NCBI GenBank assembly: GCA_946629475.1
Contig: CAMOXX010000181.1
Location: 1 to 5,246, forward strand
Reading direction: 5' to 3'
DNA: 5,246 bases
From: an uncultured Blautia sp.
Lineage (GTDB): Bacteria; Bacillota; Clostridia; Lachnospirales; Lachnospiraceae
This document shows positions 1 through 5,246 of the stretch, piece by piece. The position numbers and the translations under genes are program-made. How positions within the stretch are numbered: position 1 is the first letter of the stretch; each line of letters opens with the position of its first letter. The notes under the pieces are model-generated. The model made no database searches, was not told the DNA's origin, and saw only the letters and a list, made by a program, of their open reading frames with translations.

Positions 1-237
1 AAGGCCTTCTCCCTCATAGATCTGCATGGAGGGCATCCCAGGGATACCATCAAGGGCATCCCAGGAATAGCGCTCGTTTCCTGCCTGGGAAGTCAGCAGT
101 CCCAGAGGAATCAGATATCTCTTTTTATCGATCATCTCCGCCAGAATCCCCTTTTGCCGCAGCTGTTTTTTCAGTCCTGCGGCAAGCGCGATCCCGGCAA
201 AGTCGCCGAAGCCGAATAGCAGTACCTTTTTTTCCAT
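1..237 (-). CDS. Partial small protein of unknown function, DUF3783-like (C-terminus outside window)
   Basis: The frame opens with ATG at 237 and stays open for 79 codons to the window edge, so the C-terminus is missing. The start is supported by a GGGAGGA ribosome binding site at 247-253, nine bases upstream. The N-terminus reads MEKKVLLFGFGDF, a short beta strand followed by a glycine-rich turn, then a basic amphipathic helix around residues 16-30 and a second strand near AEMID. The motif YLIPLGLL follows at residues 43-50. This pattern (VLL-x-GF start, a helix, then a Y-x-x-x-LG-x-L segment) resembles DUF3783 proteins of clostridia, a match made from memory and uncertain. No signal peptide or membrane segment is visible. 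It lies 22 bases downstream of the second permease on the same strand with no terminator between, so it is probably the fifth cistron of the transporter operon. Its role is unknown; nothing shown here makes it a transporter subunit. Confidence 0.7.
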   Translation of the reverse strand, partial: MEKKVLLFGFGDFAGIALAAGLKKQLRQKGILAEMIDKKRYLIPLGLLTSQAGNERYSWDALDGIPGMPSMQIYEGEGL

Positions 238-246
238 TTCAATGAA

Positions 247-253
247 TCCTCCC
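247..253 (-). promoter_or_regulatory. Ribosome binding site of the partial downstream gene
   Basis: GGGAGGA on the minus strand sits nine bases before the ATG at 237 and just after the TGA (260-262) of the second permease. It is the main evidence that the short frame at the left edge is a real gene and that its start is at 237. Confidence 0.75.
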
Positions 254-259
254 AGTCTG

Positions 260-1219
260 TCATCTCTTACCCTTGTCCCAGGCCTCTCCTGCCGCCTTGG
301 GCGGATGGTTCTTTTTGGAGAAGAATATCAGCAGGATCATGGTCAGTACATACGGCAGCATCAGGAAAAGGTCGGAATAGCTGCTGGGCAGCCCCATAAA
401 GATGCACAGCTGGTAGCCGCCGGATTTCGCAAGCCCGAAAATCATGCACACAATAGCGGTGGTTCCGATGCCCCAGTTGCCGAAAATCATCGCGGCGATC
501 GCCAGATAGCCATATCCCATGTAAATGCTCGGCGAGAAGTTCGCCAGCAGGGAATAGGCAAAGCAGATACCGCCAATCCCTGACAGGGCTCCTGAAATGA
601 TGACAGCTGCCCAGCGTGTTTTTTCAACGTCGCCGCCTGCCGCATCGACCGCCTGGGGATTTTCACCGCAGGCGCGCAGCCTCATGCCGAATTTTGTCTT
701 GTACATCAGGTACCAGAAGAATATTACCAGTACAATGATAATGATCTCAAACGGATACATGTTTTTGAACAGGCCGCCGACCCACGGAATTCTGGAGATA
801 ACCGGGATCGTAAAACGGGTTGAAACCCCGAGGATGAACTTGTTCGACATGGTTCCGTTGATTTTCGTATTGGCCAGGCTGGTGCAGAAGGATGTCAGCG
901 CTACCGCCAGGATATTGACGACAACACCGCTGATCACCTGATTTGCCTTGAACCTGATGCACAGAAGGGCATGCAGGCAGGCATAGATGCCGCCGCCGAC
1001 TGCTGCGAAGGCCATAGCAATGTACAAAACCGCCTGAGAACTCTGCCCCATCGTTCCCATCAGAATAATCGCGATCAGGGAGCCGATAAATGCGCCGAAG
1101 CCCTGAAACCCTTCGATTGCCAGGTTGGTGACTCCGCTCTTTTCCGAGTAGATTGCGCCGATCGCCATGATCAGGAGCGGCATTGCAAAAGAAAGACCAT
1201 CTGTAAATACTTTCGTCAT
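260..1219 (-). CDS. ABC transporter permease, nucleoside (BMP-type) importer, NupQ/YufQ-like
   Basis: This 319-residue integral membrane protein is the second channel subunit of the importer and belongs to the BPD_transp_2 family (COG1079-like). Family signatures in order are a GAIYSEKSGVTNLAIEGF segment (residues 21-38), corresponding to the usual GELFSERAGVLNIGLEG; KANQVISGVVVNILA (91-105); a cytoplasmic coupling loop with FGMRLRACGENPQAVDAAG (177-195), which should contact the ATPase; and GYGYLAIAAMIFGNWG (235-250). Hydrophobic segments lie at about 10-24, 40-56, 63-88, 98-115, 157-173, 203-225, 237-263 and 283-300, and the tail is short, basic and cytoplasmic. Length is normal for the family. 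The ATG overlaps the TGA of the upstream permease (ATGA at 1216-1219), and a GGAGGAGG ribosome binding site at 1230-1237 lies inside the end of that gene, so translation is probably coupled. Family assignment is secure; the ligand is inferred from the BMP partner. Confidence 0.95.
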   Translation of the reverse strand: MTKVFTDGLSFAMPLLIMAIGAIYSEKSGVTNLAIEGFQGFGAFIGSLIAIILMGTMGQSSQAVLYIAMAFAAVGGGIYACLHALLCIRFKANQVISGVVVNILAVALTSFCTSLANTKINGTMSNKFILGVSTRFTIPVISRIPWVGGLFKNMYPFEIIIIVLVIFFWYLMYKTKFGMRLRACGENPQAVDAAGGDVEKTRWAAVIISGALSGIGGICFAYSLLANFSPSIYMGYGYLAIAAMIFGNWGIGTTAIVCMIFGLAKSGGYQLCIFMGLPSSYSDLFLMLPYVLTMILLIFFSKKNHPPKAAGEAWDKGKR

Positions 1220-2349
1220 TTCTTTTCTTCCTCCTCCCTGTCAATGTCCCTCTGGATCACCATGTGCGCACGCATCTTCATATATGTTCCGCAGGAAGCA
1301 TACAGAAGCAGGATGCCGGTGATCAGGGAAGCGATCTCCTTCGCCACATTCACCATTGAGCTCATGTAGTTTGCGCCCTGCTGGAAAATCGAGACGATAA
1401 TCGACGCGAAGATCGATCCGATCGGCGAAGAGTTTCCGAGAAGGGCGACGGAGATGGAATCATATCCCATCCCGACCAGTGTTTTCGGAATGATCGTGTT
1501 GGTGTACCCCAGGTAATAAGTTACGCCGGCCAGCCCCGCGAGAACTCCGGAGAAAGCCATGGACAGTATGATCCGGTTTCCGACGTGGACGCCGGTGTAC
1601 TTCGCGCATTTACGGTTCTGTCCCACCGCCTTGAGTTCAAATCCGAAGACCGTTTTATCAAAGATAAACTTTACCACAAAGGCCATAATGACTGCAATGA
1701 GGATTCCGATCGGCAGCTTGCATTTTACACCCGCGATCATCACATTGGTCAATGTGAGGCGTGCATTCGCCGAACAGATCCGGCTGGTCCTGGTCATCAT
1801 GTCCACATAATGGTTGTTGATGAAAAAGCCGGTCAGATAGCTGATGATATAGTTGAGCATGATGGTGGATACCACCTCATGGATGTTGAACTGATATTTC
1901 AGGAACCCTACCAGCGCCCCCGTAAGGCCGCCAACCAGAATGCCGATCACCACAACCAGGATCCGCGCCGGCAGCGCCGAAAGCTTCGAATAACCGATGA
2001 AGACCGTCGCGGTGAAGCCGGAGATCAGCATCTGCCCCGCAATTCCGATGTTAAAGAGTCCTGCCTTAAAACCGACAATAAAGGCCAGAGAGGCAAGCAG
2101 CATCGGTGCCATATAATTGAGGAAGTCCGAGAGATCCGACAGCATGCCGCTGCCGCCCCCGTAATTTGCCTTTGGCAGCATGCCGCAGCCCTGCAGAAAG
2201 CTCCTGAAAGCAATCAGCGGGTTTTTCCCCATCAGAAGCAGCATAACTCCTGCTGTCAGCAATGTCAGCAGGACAGCCAGGACAGACACCCATACAGATG
2301 CATGACGCCCGTCAAGCAGATGTGCCAGAGTATGCCTTTTTTTCTTCAT
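1216..2349 (-). CDS. ABC transporter permease, nucleoside (BMP-type) importer, NupP/YufP-like
   Basis: This 377-residue membrane protein is the first channel subunit (BPD_transp_2 family, COG4603-like). A basic N-terminus (MKKKRH) precedes a long first membrane helix at about 18-40. Family motifs follow: FNIGIAGQMLIS (99-110), matching the usual FNIGVEGQM; HEVVSTIMLNYI (157-168); the coupling loop FELKAVGQNRKCAKYTGV (237-254); and GMGYDSISVALLGNSSPIG (293-311). About nine or ten hydrophobic segments are visible, including roughly 81-98, 104-120, 128-150, 158-178, 214-230, 260-281, 300-325 and 335-353. The stretch 50-78 between the first two helices is glycine-rich and probably extracellular. 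The C-terminus is highly charged (RDIDREEEEKK), and its last codons double as the ribosome binding site of the next gene. The start overlaps the ATPase stop by four bases (2346-2349). It pairs with the second permease to form a heterodimeric channel. Family assignment is secure; substrate is inferred. Confidence 0.95.
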   Translation of the reverse strand: MKKKRHTLAHLLDGRHASVWVSVLAVLLTLLTAGVMLLLMGKNPLIAFRSFLQGCGMLPKANYGGGSGMLSDLSDFLNYMAPMLLASLAFIVGFKAGLFNIGIAGQMLISGFTATVFIGYSKLSALPARILVVVIGILVGGLTGALVGFLKYQFNIHEVVSTIMLNYIISYLTGFFINNHYVDMMTRTSRICSANARLTLTNVMIAGVKCKLPIGILIAVIMAFVVKFIFDKTVFGFELKAVGQNRKCAKYTGVHVGNRIILSMAFSGVLAGLAGVTYYLGYTNTIIPKTLVGMGYDSISVALLGNSSPIGSIFASIIVSIFQQGANYMSSMVNVAKEIASLITGILLLYASCGTYMKMRAHMVIQRDIDREEEEKK

Positions 2350-3878
2350 GCATCCTTCACTCCCATCATATATCTTCCCACATCGTGGGATGTCATCGTA
2401 TCCGCCGGTGCGGTCTGCAGCAGCTGGCCGTTGTAGATGACACCAATCGTATCCGCCAGGTCCATGATCTCATCCAGTTCCAGTGAAATCAGAAGAATCG
2501 CGGCACCGCGGTCCCTCTCCTTCAGAATCTGTTTGTGAATCATCTCAATCGCGCCGATGTCGAGCCCTCTCGTAGGCTGTACAAAAATGATCAGCGGCGT
2601 GTGCTCCTCAATCTCCCGGCCGACGATCGCCTTCTGCTGGTTTCCGCCGGACATCGAACGGACGATTGTCTCACGTCCCTGTCCGCTGCGGATGTCGTAT
2701 TTTTCAATCAGCTCGTCCGCGTAGCTCCTGAATTTATCGAAGGAGAGGATGCCCTTTTTCGAGAAAGGCTCCTTATGATATTCCCGCAGCGCAAGGTTAT
2801 CCTGCAGCGTAAAGTCCATCACGACCCCGGTTCCCTGCCGGTCCTCGGGGATGTAGGAGATTCCGGCCTCCGCTCTCTCGCGGATGCTGGCCCCGGTCAC
2901 GTCCTTGCCGTCAAGAGTGATTGTCCCCGAAGCGGCCTTCATCATTCCGGCGACCGCGTCCGCGATCTCGGTCTGCCCGTTTCCGGAAACCCCGGCGATC
3001 GCAAAAATCTCGCCCTCCCGGATCGAAAAGCTGACATCCTTTACCACTTCAAAATTGTTTTCGTTTTTCACCGTCAGGTGGTCCACTTCGAGGATCGTCT
3101 TCCCGAAGTTCGCAGGGCTCTTATAAGGGTTAAAGTCCACCTCGCGGCCCACCATCATATTGGCCATCTCCTGTACCGAGGCTGTTTTCACGTCCAGGAT
3201 ATCAACAAGCTTTCCGCGCAGCAGAATCGCGCAGCGGTCCGCGATCTTTTTGATCTCCTCGATCTTGTGCGTGATCAGGATAACCGTCTTCCCGTCCTTC
3301 CGGAGACCGTCGATGATTTCTAAAAGGTACTCGATTTCCTGCGGCGTGAGTACCGCGGTCGGCTCGTCAAAAATCATGATCTCCGCCTTCCGGTAGAGCA
3401 TCTTCAGGATTTCAACCCTCTGCCGCACCGATACCGGAACATCCTCAATCTTGTCGGTAGGATTGACTTCAAGGTGGTATTTCTGCGAAAGCTCCTGAAT
3501 CTCCTTATTCACCTCACGCATGTCCACCCACGGAAGAAATCCGAACTTTTTCTTTACCGGCTCCATGCCCAGCACGATGTTCTCGGCGATCGTATAGTTG
3601 TCCACAAGCTTAAAATGCTGGTGGACCATCCCGATATTGCACGCGGCAGCATCGTTGGACGAGTGGAACACAACCGGTTTTCCATTGACTATGATCTCGC
3701 CCTTGTCCGGCTCATACATGCCGAAAAGCATGCTCATCAGCGTTGATTTCCCGGCACCGTTCTCCCCAAGCAGGGCGTACACCTCGCCTTTTCTGATGGA
3801 AATGGAGACATCATCATTGGCGACAATACCCGGAAAACGCTTTGTGATATGACGCATCTCTACTACATACTCATCCAT
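2346..3878 (-). CDS. ABC transporter ATP-binding protein with two fused nucleotide-binding domains, NupO/YufO-like
   Basis: This 510-residue cytoplasmic ATPase powers the importer and belongs to the sugar/nucleoside class with two domains in one chain (COG3845-like). Domain 1 has Walker A GENGAGKST (38-46), Q-loop Q87, Walker B IMIFDEP (167-173, with catalytic E172), the TAVLTPQE segment (174-181) and switch H204 in LITHK. Its signature is degenerate, reading VPVSVRQRVEI (147-157). Domain 2 begins near 262. Its Walker A is GVSGNGQTE (296-304), with Gln302 where Lys is expected. Its signature SMSGGNQQK (408-416) is nearly canonical, but the Walker B segment reads IIFVQPTRGLD (430-440) without the usual Asp-Glu pair, and the switch region ISLELDE (464-470) lacks His. 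This implies one competent and one degenerate ATP site. The start at 3878 is backed by GAGGT (3886-3890) seven bases upstream. The stop overlaps the first permease. Length is normal for the family. Confidence 0.97.
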   Translation of the reverse strand: MDEYVVEMRHITKRFPGIVANDDVSISIRKGEVYALLGENGAGKSTLMSMLFGMYEPDKGEIIVNGKPVVFHSSNDAAACNIGMVHQHFKLVDNYTIAENIVLGMEPVKKKFGFLPWVDMREVNKEIQELSQKYHLEVNPTDKIEDVPVSVRQRVEILKMLYRKAEIMIFDEPTAVLTPQEIEYLLEIIDGLRKDGKTVILITHKIEEIKKIADRCAILLRGKLVDILDVKTASVQEMANMMVGREVDFNPYKSPANFGKTILEVDHLTVKNENNFEVVKDVSFSIREGEIFAIAGVSGNGQTEIADAVAGMMKAASGTITLDGKDVTGASIRERAEAGISYIPEDRQGTGVVMDFTLQDNLALREYHKEPFSKKGILSFDKFRSYADELIEKYDIRSGQGRETIVRSMSGGNQQKAIVGREIEEHTPLIIFVQPTRGLDIGAIEMIHKQILKERDRGAAILLISLELDEIMDLADTIGVIYNGQLLQTAPADTMTSHDVGRYMMGVKDA

Positions 3879-3885
3879 TTCGTCT

Positions 3886-3890
3886 ACCTC
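3886..3890 (-). promoter_or_regulatory. Ribosome binding site of the ATPase gene
   Basis: GAGGT lies seven bases before the ATG at 3878 and ten bases past the foot of the intercistronic hairpin, so the hairpin leaves it free. The ATPase can therefore be initiated independently rather than only by coupling to the binding-protein gene. Confidence 0.7.
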
Positions 3891-3899
3891 AATCGAAAG

Positions 3900-3946
3900 A
3901 AGGGACGGTTCCTCGCTTCATCTTGTGACACGAGGAGCCGCCCCTT
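3900..3946 (-). terminator. Intercistronic hairpin, probable leaky terminator or mRNA 3'-end stabiliser
   Basis: Arms 3900-3915 and 3931-3946 pair over 16 positions around a 15-base loop (3916-3930). On the operon strand the lower part is AAGGGGCGG against CCGTCCCTT with one G-U pair, then one A-C mismatch, then TCCTCG against CGAGGA. The tract after it on the minus strand is only CTTTCGATTG, too weak for an efficient intrinsic terminator. The element begins 18 bases past the TGA of the binding-protein gene. Such hairpins in ABC operons commonly keep binding-protein mRNA more abundant than the transporter subunits, by partial termination or by blocking 3' exonucleases. Which applies here is inference. 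On the plus strand the hairpin is followed by TTTTCGCTTT, but no plus-strand gene leads into it. Confidence 0.6.
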
Positions 3947-3964
3947 TTCGCTTTCATTTAATCA

Positions 3965-5086
3965 TCAGTCGGCAAGTCCCGGGAAATCATCCGGAGTATA
4001 TCCGTTTGTGGAAGAAGCAGGCTCGATCTCTCCGGCTTTCAGGGAGCGATAGCACTCAGAAAGTTTTACAAGAGCATCGTCGCTCAGCTGCTGGCGTCCA
4101 TCTTCGGCAACATATCCGGTCGAATCCGTGTCGGCACCAAGAAGGGCATCCTCTCCTGCGAATGTTCCGTCGTAGATTGCTTCCAGCTGTTTTGTCACGT
4201 TGCTGTGCATAACCTTCAGAACGCTGGTCAGGATGATATTACTGTCGCCGTTTGCGCCATCGTTGTACTGGTCAACATCACAGCCGATCACATACACGCC
4301 TTTGTTTTCTTTTGCTGCTGTGAACACACCGTTTCCGGAAGCGCCTGCCGCTACAAAGAGCACGTCGCAGCCTTCTCCGATCAGGGCTTCACCGACAACT
4401 TTGCCGCCGGCCTCGTCGCCGAAGTCGCCTACATAGTTGCCGCCAACGTTGTTGCCTGCCAGGTCGGTTCCCGCATAAGACGGGAGCTCAACGATCTCAG
4501 CTGCTGTGCCGTACTTCGCGTTGGCATAGTTCACACCGCTCATGAAGCCGAACTGATAGTTGACATTGGACGGGAATGCCATACCATTGACGACTGCTAC
4601 CTTGTTGGTGGTTGTGGAAAGCGCTGCCGCTACACCTGCGAAGAAGCCGGATTCTTCCTCCTTGAAGGTCATGGTATATACGTTGTCTTCCTGAACAGGA
4701 TTTCCTTCGCTGTCCTGAATTGTGGAGTCAACAACGAGGAAATATTTGTCCGGATTGTCGATTACAATGTCGCCGATCGCCGCGAAGTTGAAGCCCGGAA
4801 GGACGAATACATCAAAGTCTCCCACCGATTTTTCAACTGTCGGAACAAGCTGTGCGTAGTCCGCTTCCTTGATGTCCGTAACCTTGCAGTCATCATGTGT
4901 CTCGAGAAATGTTTTGATGCCCTCATAGCAGTCCTGATTGAAGGATCCGTCATCGATTCCGGTCGATGTGATGATGCAGATGCTTAACGCTTTGTTCTCC
5001 TCTGCCATGGCCGGCGCTGCCATCATTCCGACTGCCATGCCTGCTGCAAGAGCTGCTGCTGCCATTTTTCTGATTGTTTTTCTCAT
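3965..5086 (-). CDS. BMP-family (PnrA-like) nucleoside-type substrate-binding protein, secreted
   Basis: This 373-residue extracytoplasmic receptor delivers ligand to the permeases. The start at 5086 was chosen because AGAGG (5095-5099) precedes it by eight bases and a signal peptide begins immediately. An upstream ATG at 5155 in the same frame would add a 23-residue polar leader and bury the signal. The signal has a basic start (MRKTIRK), a hydrophobic core to about 23, and an AMA cleavage site at 26-28 before EEN. There is no lipobox cysteine. Family motifs are GIDDGSFNQ (43-51), NPDKYFLVVD (111-120), FKEEESGFFAGVAAAL (141-156), KVAVVNG (162-168), DVLFVAAGASGNGVF (241-255), GCDVDQ (268-273) and LTSVLK (286-291). 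The acidic and lysine positions that contact nucleosides in PnrA-like proteins appear to be kept. Nucleosides are the likely ligand. Riboflavin is an alternative, since RfuA is related. The gene ends with tandem TGA codons. Confidence 0.95.
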   Translation of the reverse strand: MRKTIRKMAAAALAAGMAVGMMAAPAMAEENKALSICIITSTGIDDGSFNQDCYEGIKTFLETHDDCKVTDIKEADYAQLVPTVEKSVGDFDVFVLPGFNFAAIGDIVIDNPDKYFLVVDSTIQDSEGNPVQEDNVYTMTFKEEESGFFAGVAAALSTTTNKVAVVNGMAFPSNVNYQFGFMSGVNYANAKYGTAAEIVELPSYAGTDLAGNNVGGNYVGDFGDEAGGKVVGEALIGEGCDVLFVAAGASGNGVFTAAKENKGVYVIGCDVDQYNDGANGDSNIILTSVLKVMHSNVTKQLEAIYDGTFAGEDALLGADTDSTGYVAEDGRQQLSDDALVKLSECYRSLKAGEIEPASSTNGYTPDDFPGLAD

Positions 5087-5094
5087 GCTTTCCA

Positions 5095-5099
5095 CCTCT
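5095..5099 (-). promoter_or_regulatory. Ribosome binding site that decides the start of the binding-protein gene
   Basis: AGAGG, within AGAGGTGG, lies eight bases before the ATG at 5086. It selects this start, directly at the signal peptide, over the longer in-frame start at 5155, which sits inside the repeat array and has no comparable site in front of it. Confidence 0.8.
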
Positions 5100-5135
5100 G
5101 TGATCATAGTAATTGTTGACAGGTAACGGCACTTC

Positions 5136-5199
5136 TCATTCGGAATGCTTCGCAATTCATTCGGGATGCAAGCATTTCATTCGGAATGCTTCGCATTCC
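5136..5199. repeat. Three tandem 20-21 base repeats, each an inverted repeat, upstream of the operon
   Basis: On the plus strand the unit TCATTCGGAATGCTTCGCA occurs at 5136-5154, again in diverged form at 5157-5174 (TCATTCGGGATGCAAGCA), and again at 5177-5195, with period 21 then 20. Each unit carries a hairpin: 5142-5158 (GGAATGC, TTC loop, GCAATTC with one bulged A), 5163-5178 (GGGATGC, AA, GCATTTC, with G-U pairs on the plus strand only) and 5183-5199 (perfect GGAATGC, TTC, GCATTCC). CATTC next to GAATG also makes an 11-bp near-palindrome in each unit. The array ends about 50 bases before the binding-protein start. Function is unknown; a dispersed extragenic palindrome, a leader structure or an operator array are all possible. 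Confidence 0.8.
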
Positions 5200-5207
5200 T
5201 CATGTGA

Positions 5208-5237
5208 GCGGCCAGAGACGCTTCGCGTCTTGTCCGC
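5208..5237. repeat. Fourth hairpin, same TTC apex on a different stem
   Basis: The core stem AGACGC (5216-5221) pairs with GCGTCT (5225-5230) around TTC (5222-5224). It is extended, after a bulged G at 5215, by CA/TG, a C-T mismatch and a GCGG/CCGC clamp (5208-5211 with 5234-5237). On the operon strand the apex reads GCGAAGC, as in the perfect unit at 5183-5199. No T-run follows on either strand, so it is not an evident terminator. Confidence 0.7.
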
Positions 5238-5246
5238 CCCAAGACC

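Larger units (their letters stand above)
5087..5246. other. Non-coding region upstream of the operon, promoter not identified
   Basis: These 160 bases contain the ribosome binding site, a repeat-free stretch of about 49 bases (5087-5135), the three-unit repeat array and the fourth hairpin. No gene was seen on either strand. No convincing promoter pair for the minus strand was found, so the promoter may lie beyond 5246, with the repeats transcribed as a leader, or may be of a non-standard type. Confidence 0.6.

Noticed and set aside
1585..2436. Long plus-strand open frame of 283 codons opposite the first permease and ATPase end
   Set aside because: It is antisense to well-recognised genes, rich in His, Gln, Arg and Asp as expected from a shadow frame, and matches no family. 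The same applies to 2535-3323 and 4205-4987.
5103..5108. TATGAT on the minus strand as a -10 box for the operon
   Set aside because: There is no -35-like hexamer 16-18 bases upstream, and transcription would begin at or inside the ribosome binding site, leaving almost no leader.
5116..5121. TTGACA on the plus strand as a -35 box of a divergent promoter
   Set aside because: The hexamer 17 bases downstream is TTCGGA, not -10-like, and no plus-strand gene is visible in the window.
5111..5130. Imperfect dyad GTTGACAGGTAAC as an operator
   Set aside because: Only outer GTT/AAC and an inner C/G match, the site occurs once, and it resembles no operator that I can name with confidence.
5087..5155. 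N-terminal extension of the binding protein to the ATG at 5155
   Set aside because: It would add 23 polar residues before a complete signal peptide, its codons run into the repeat array, and the ribosome binding site fits the ATG at 5086.
5136..5237. CRISPR array
   Set aside because: The units abut with only two bases between them, there are no unique spacers, and each unit is itself an inverted repeat. No cas gene is present.

Overview
The window looks like ordinary Firmicutes chromosome. The best guess is Clostridia, possibly Lachnospiraceae. This rests on strong GGAGG-type ribosome binding sites, tight gene packing, roughly balanced base composition by eye, and the resemblance of the proteins to the Bacillus subtilis NupN/O/P/Q (YufN/O/P/Q) nucleoside transporter. 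The assignment is inferred from sequence style, not from a marker gene.

Every gene lies on the minus strand, so the operon reads from right to left. Positions 5087-5246 are non-coding and hold an array of short repeats that form hairpins. Next come a BMP-family (PnrA-like) substrate-binding protein (3965-5086), an 86-base gap with a strong imperfect hairpin (3900-3946), a double-domain ABC ATPase (2346-3878), a first permease (1216-2349) and a second permease (260-1219). The ATPase/permease and permease/permease junctions are 4-base ATGA overlaps, as expected for translationally coupled subunits. After a 22-base gap a further open frame (1-237) starts behind a good ribosome binding site and runs off the left edge. 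It resembles small DUF3783-type proteins, but its function is unknown.

Together the four complete genes encode one ABC importer. The secreted binding protein captures the ligand, the two different BPD_transp_2 permeases form the channel, and the single fused ATPase supplies both nucleotide-binding domains. Purine or other nucleosides are the most likely ligands by family. Riboflavin (as for spirochaetal RfuA) or another small ligand cannot be excluded from sequence alone.

The transporter itself is a well-known type. The points that merit a second look are the repeat/hairpin array in front of the operon, in which different stems share the same GC-TTC-GC apex (GCGAAGC on the operon strand); the absence of a lipobox in the binding protein; the hairpin between binding protein and ATPase; and the partial small protein at the end of the operon. 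No RNA gene, mobile element or CRISPR array was seen.
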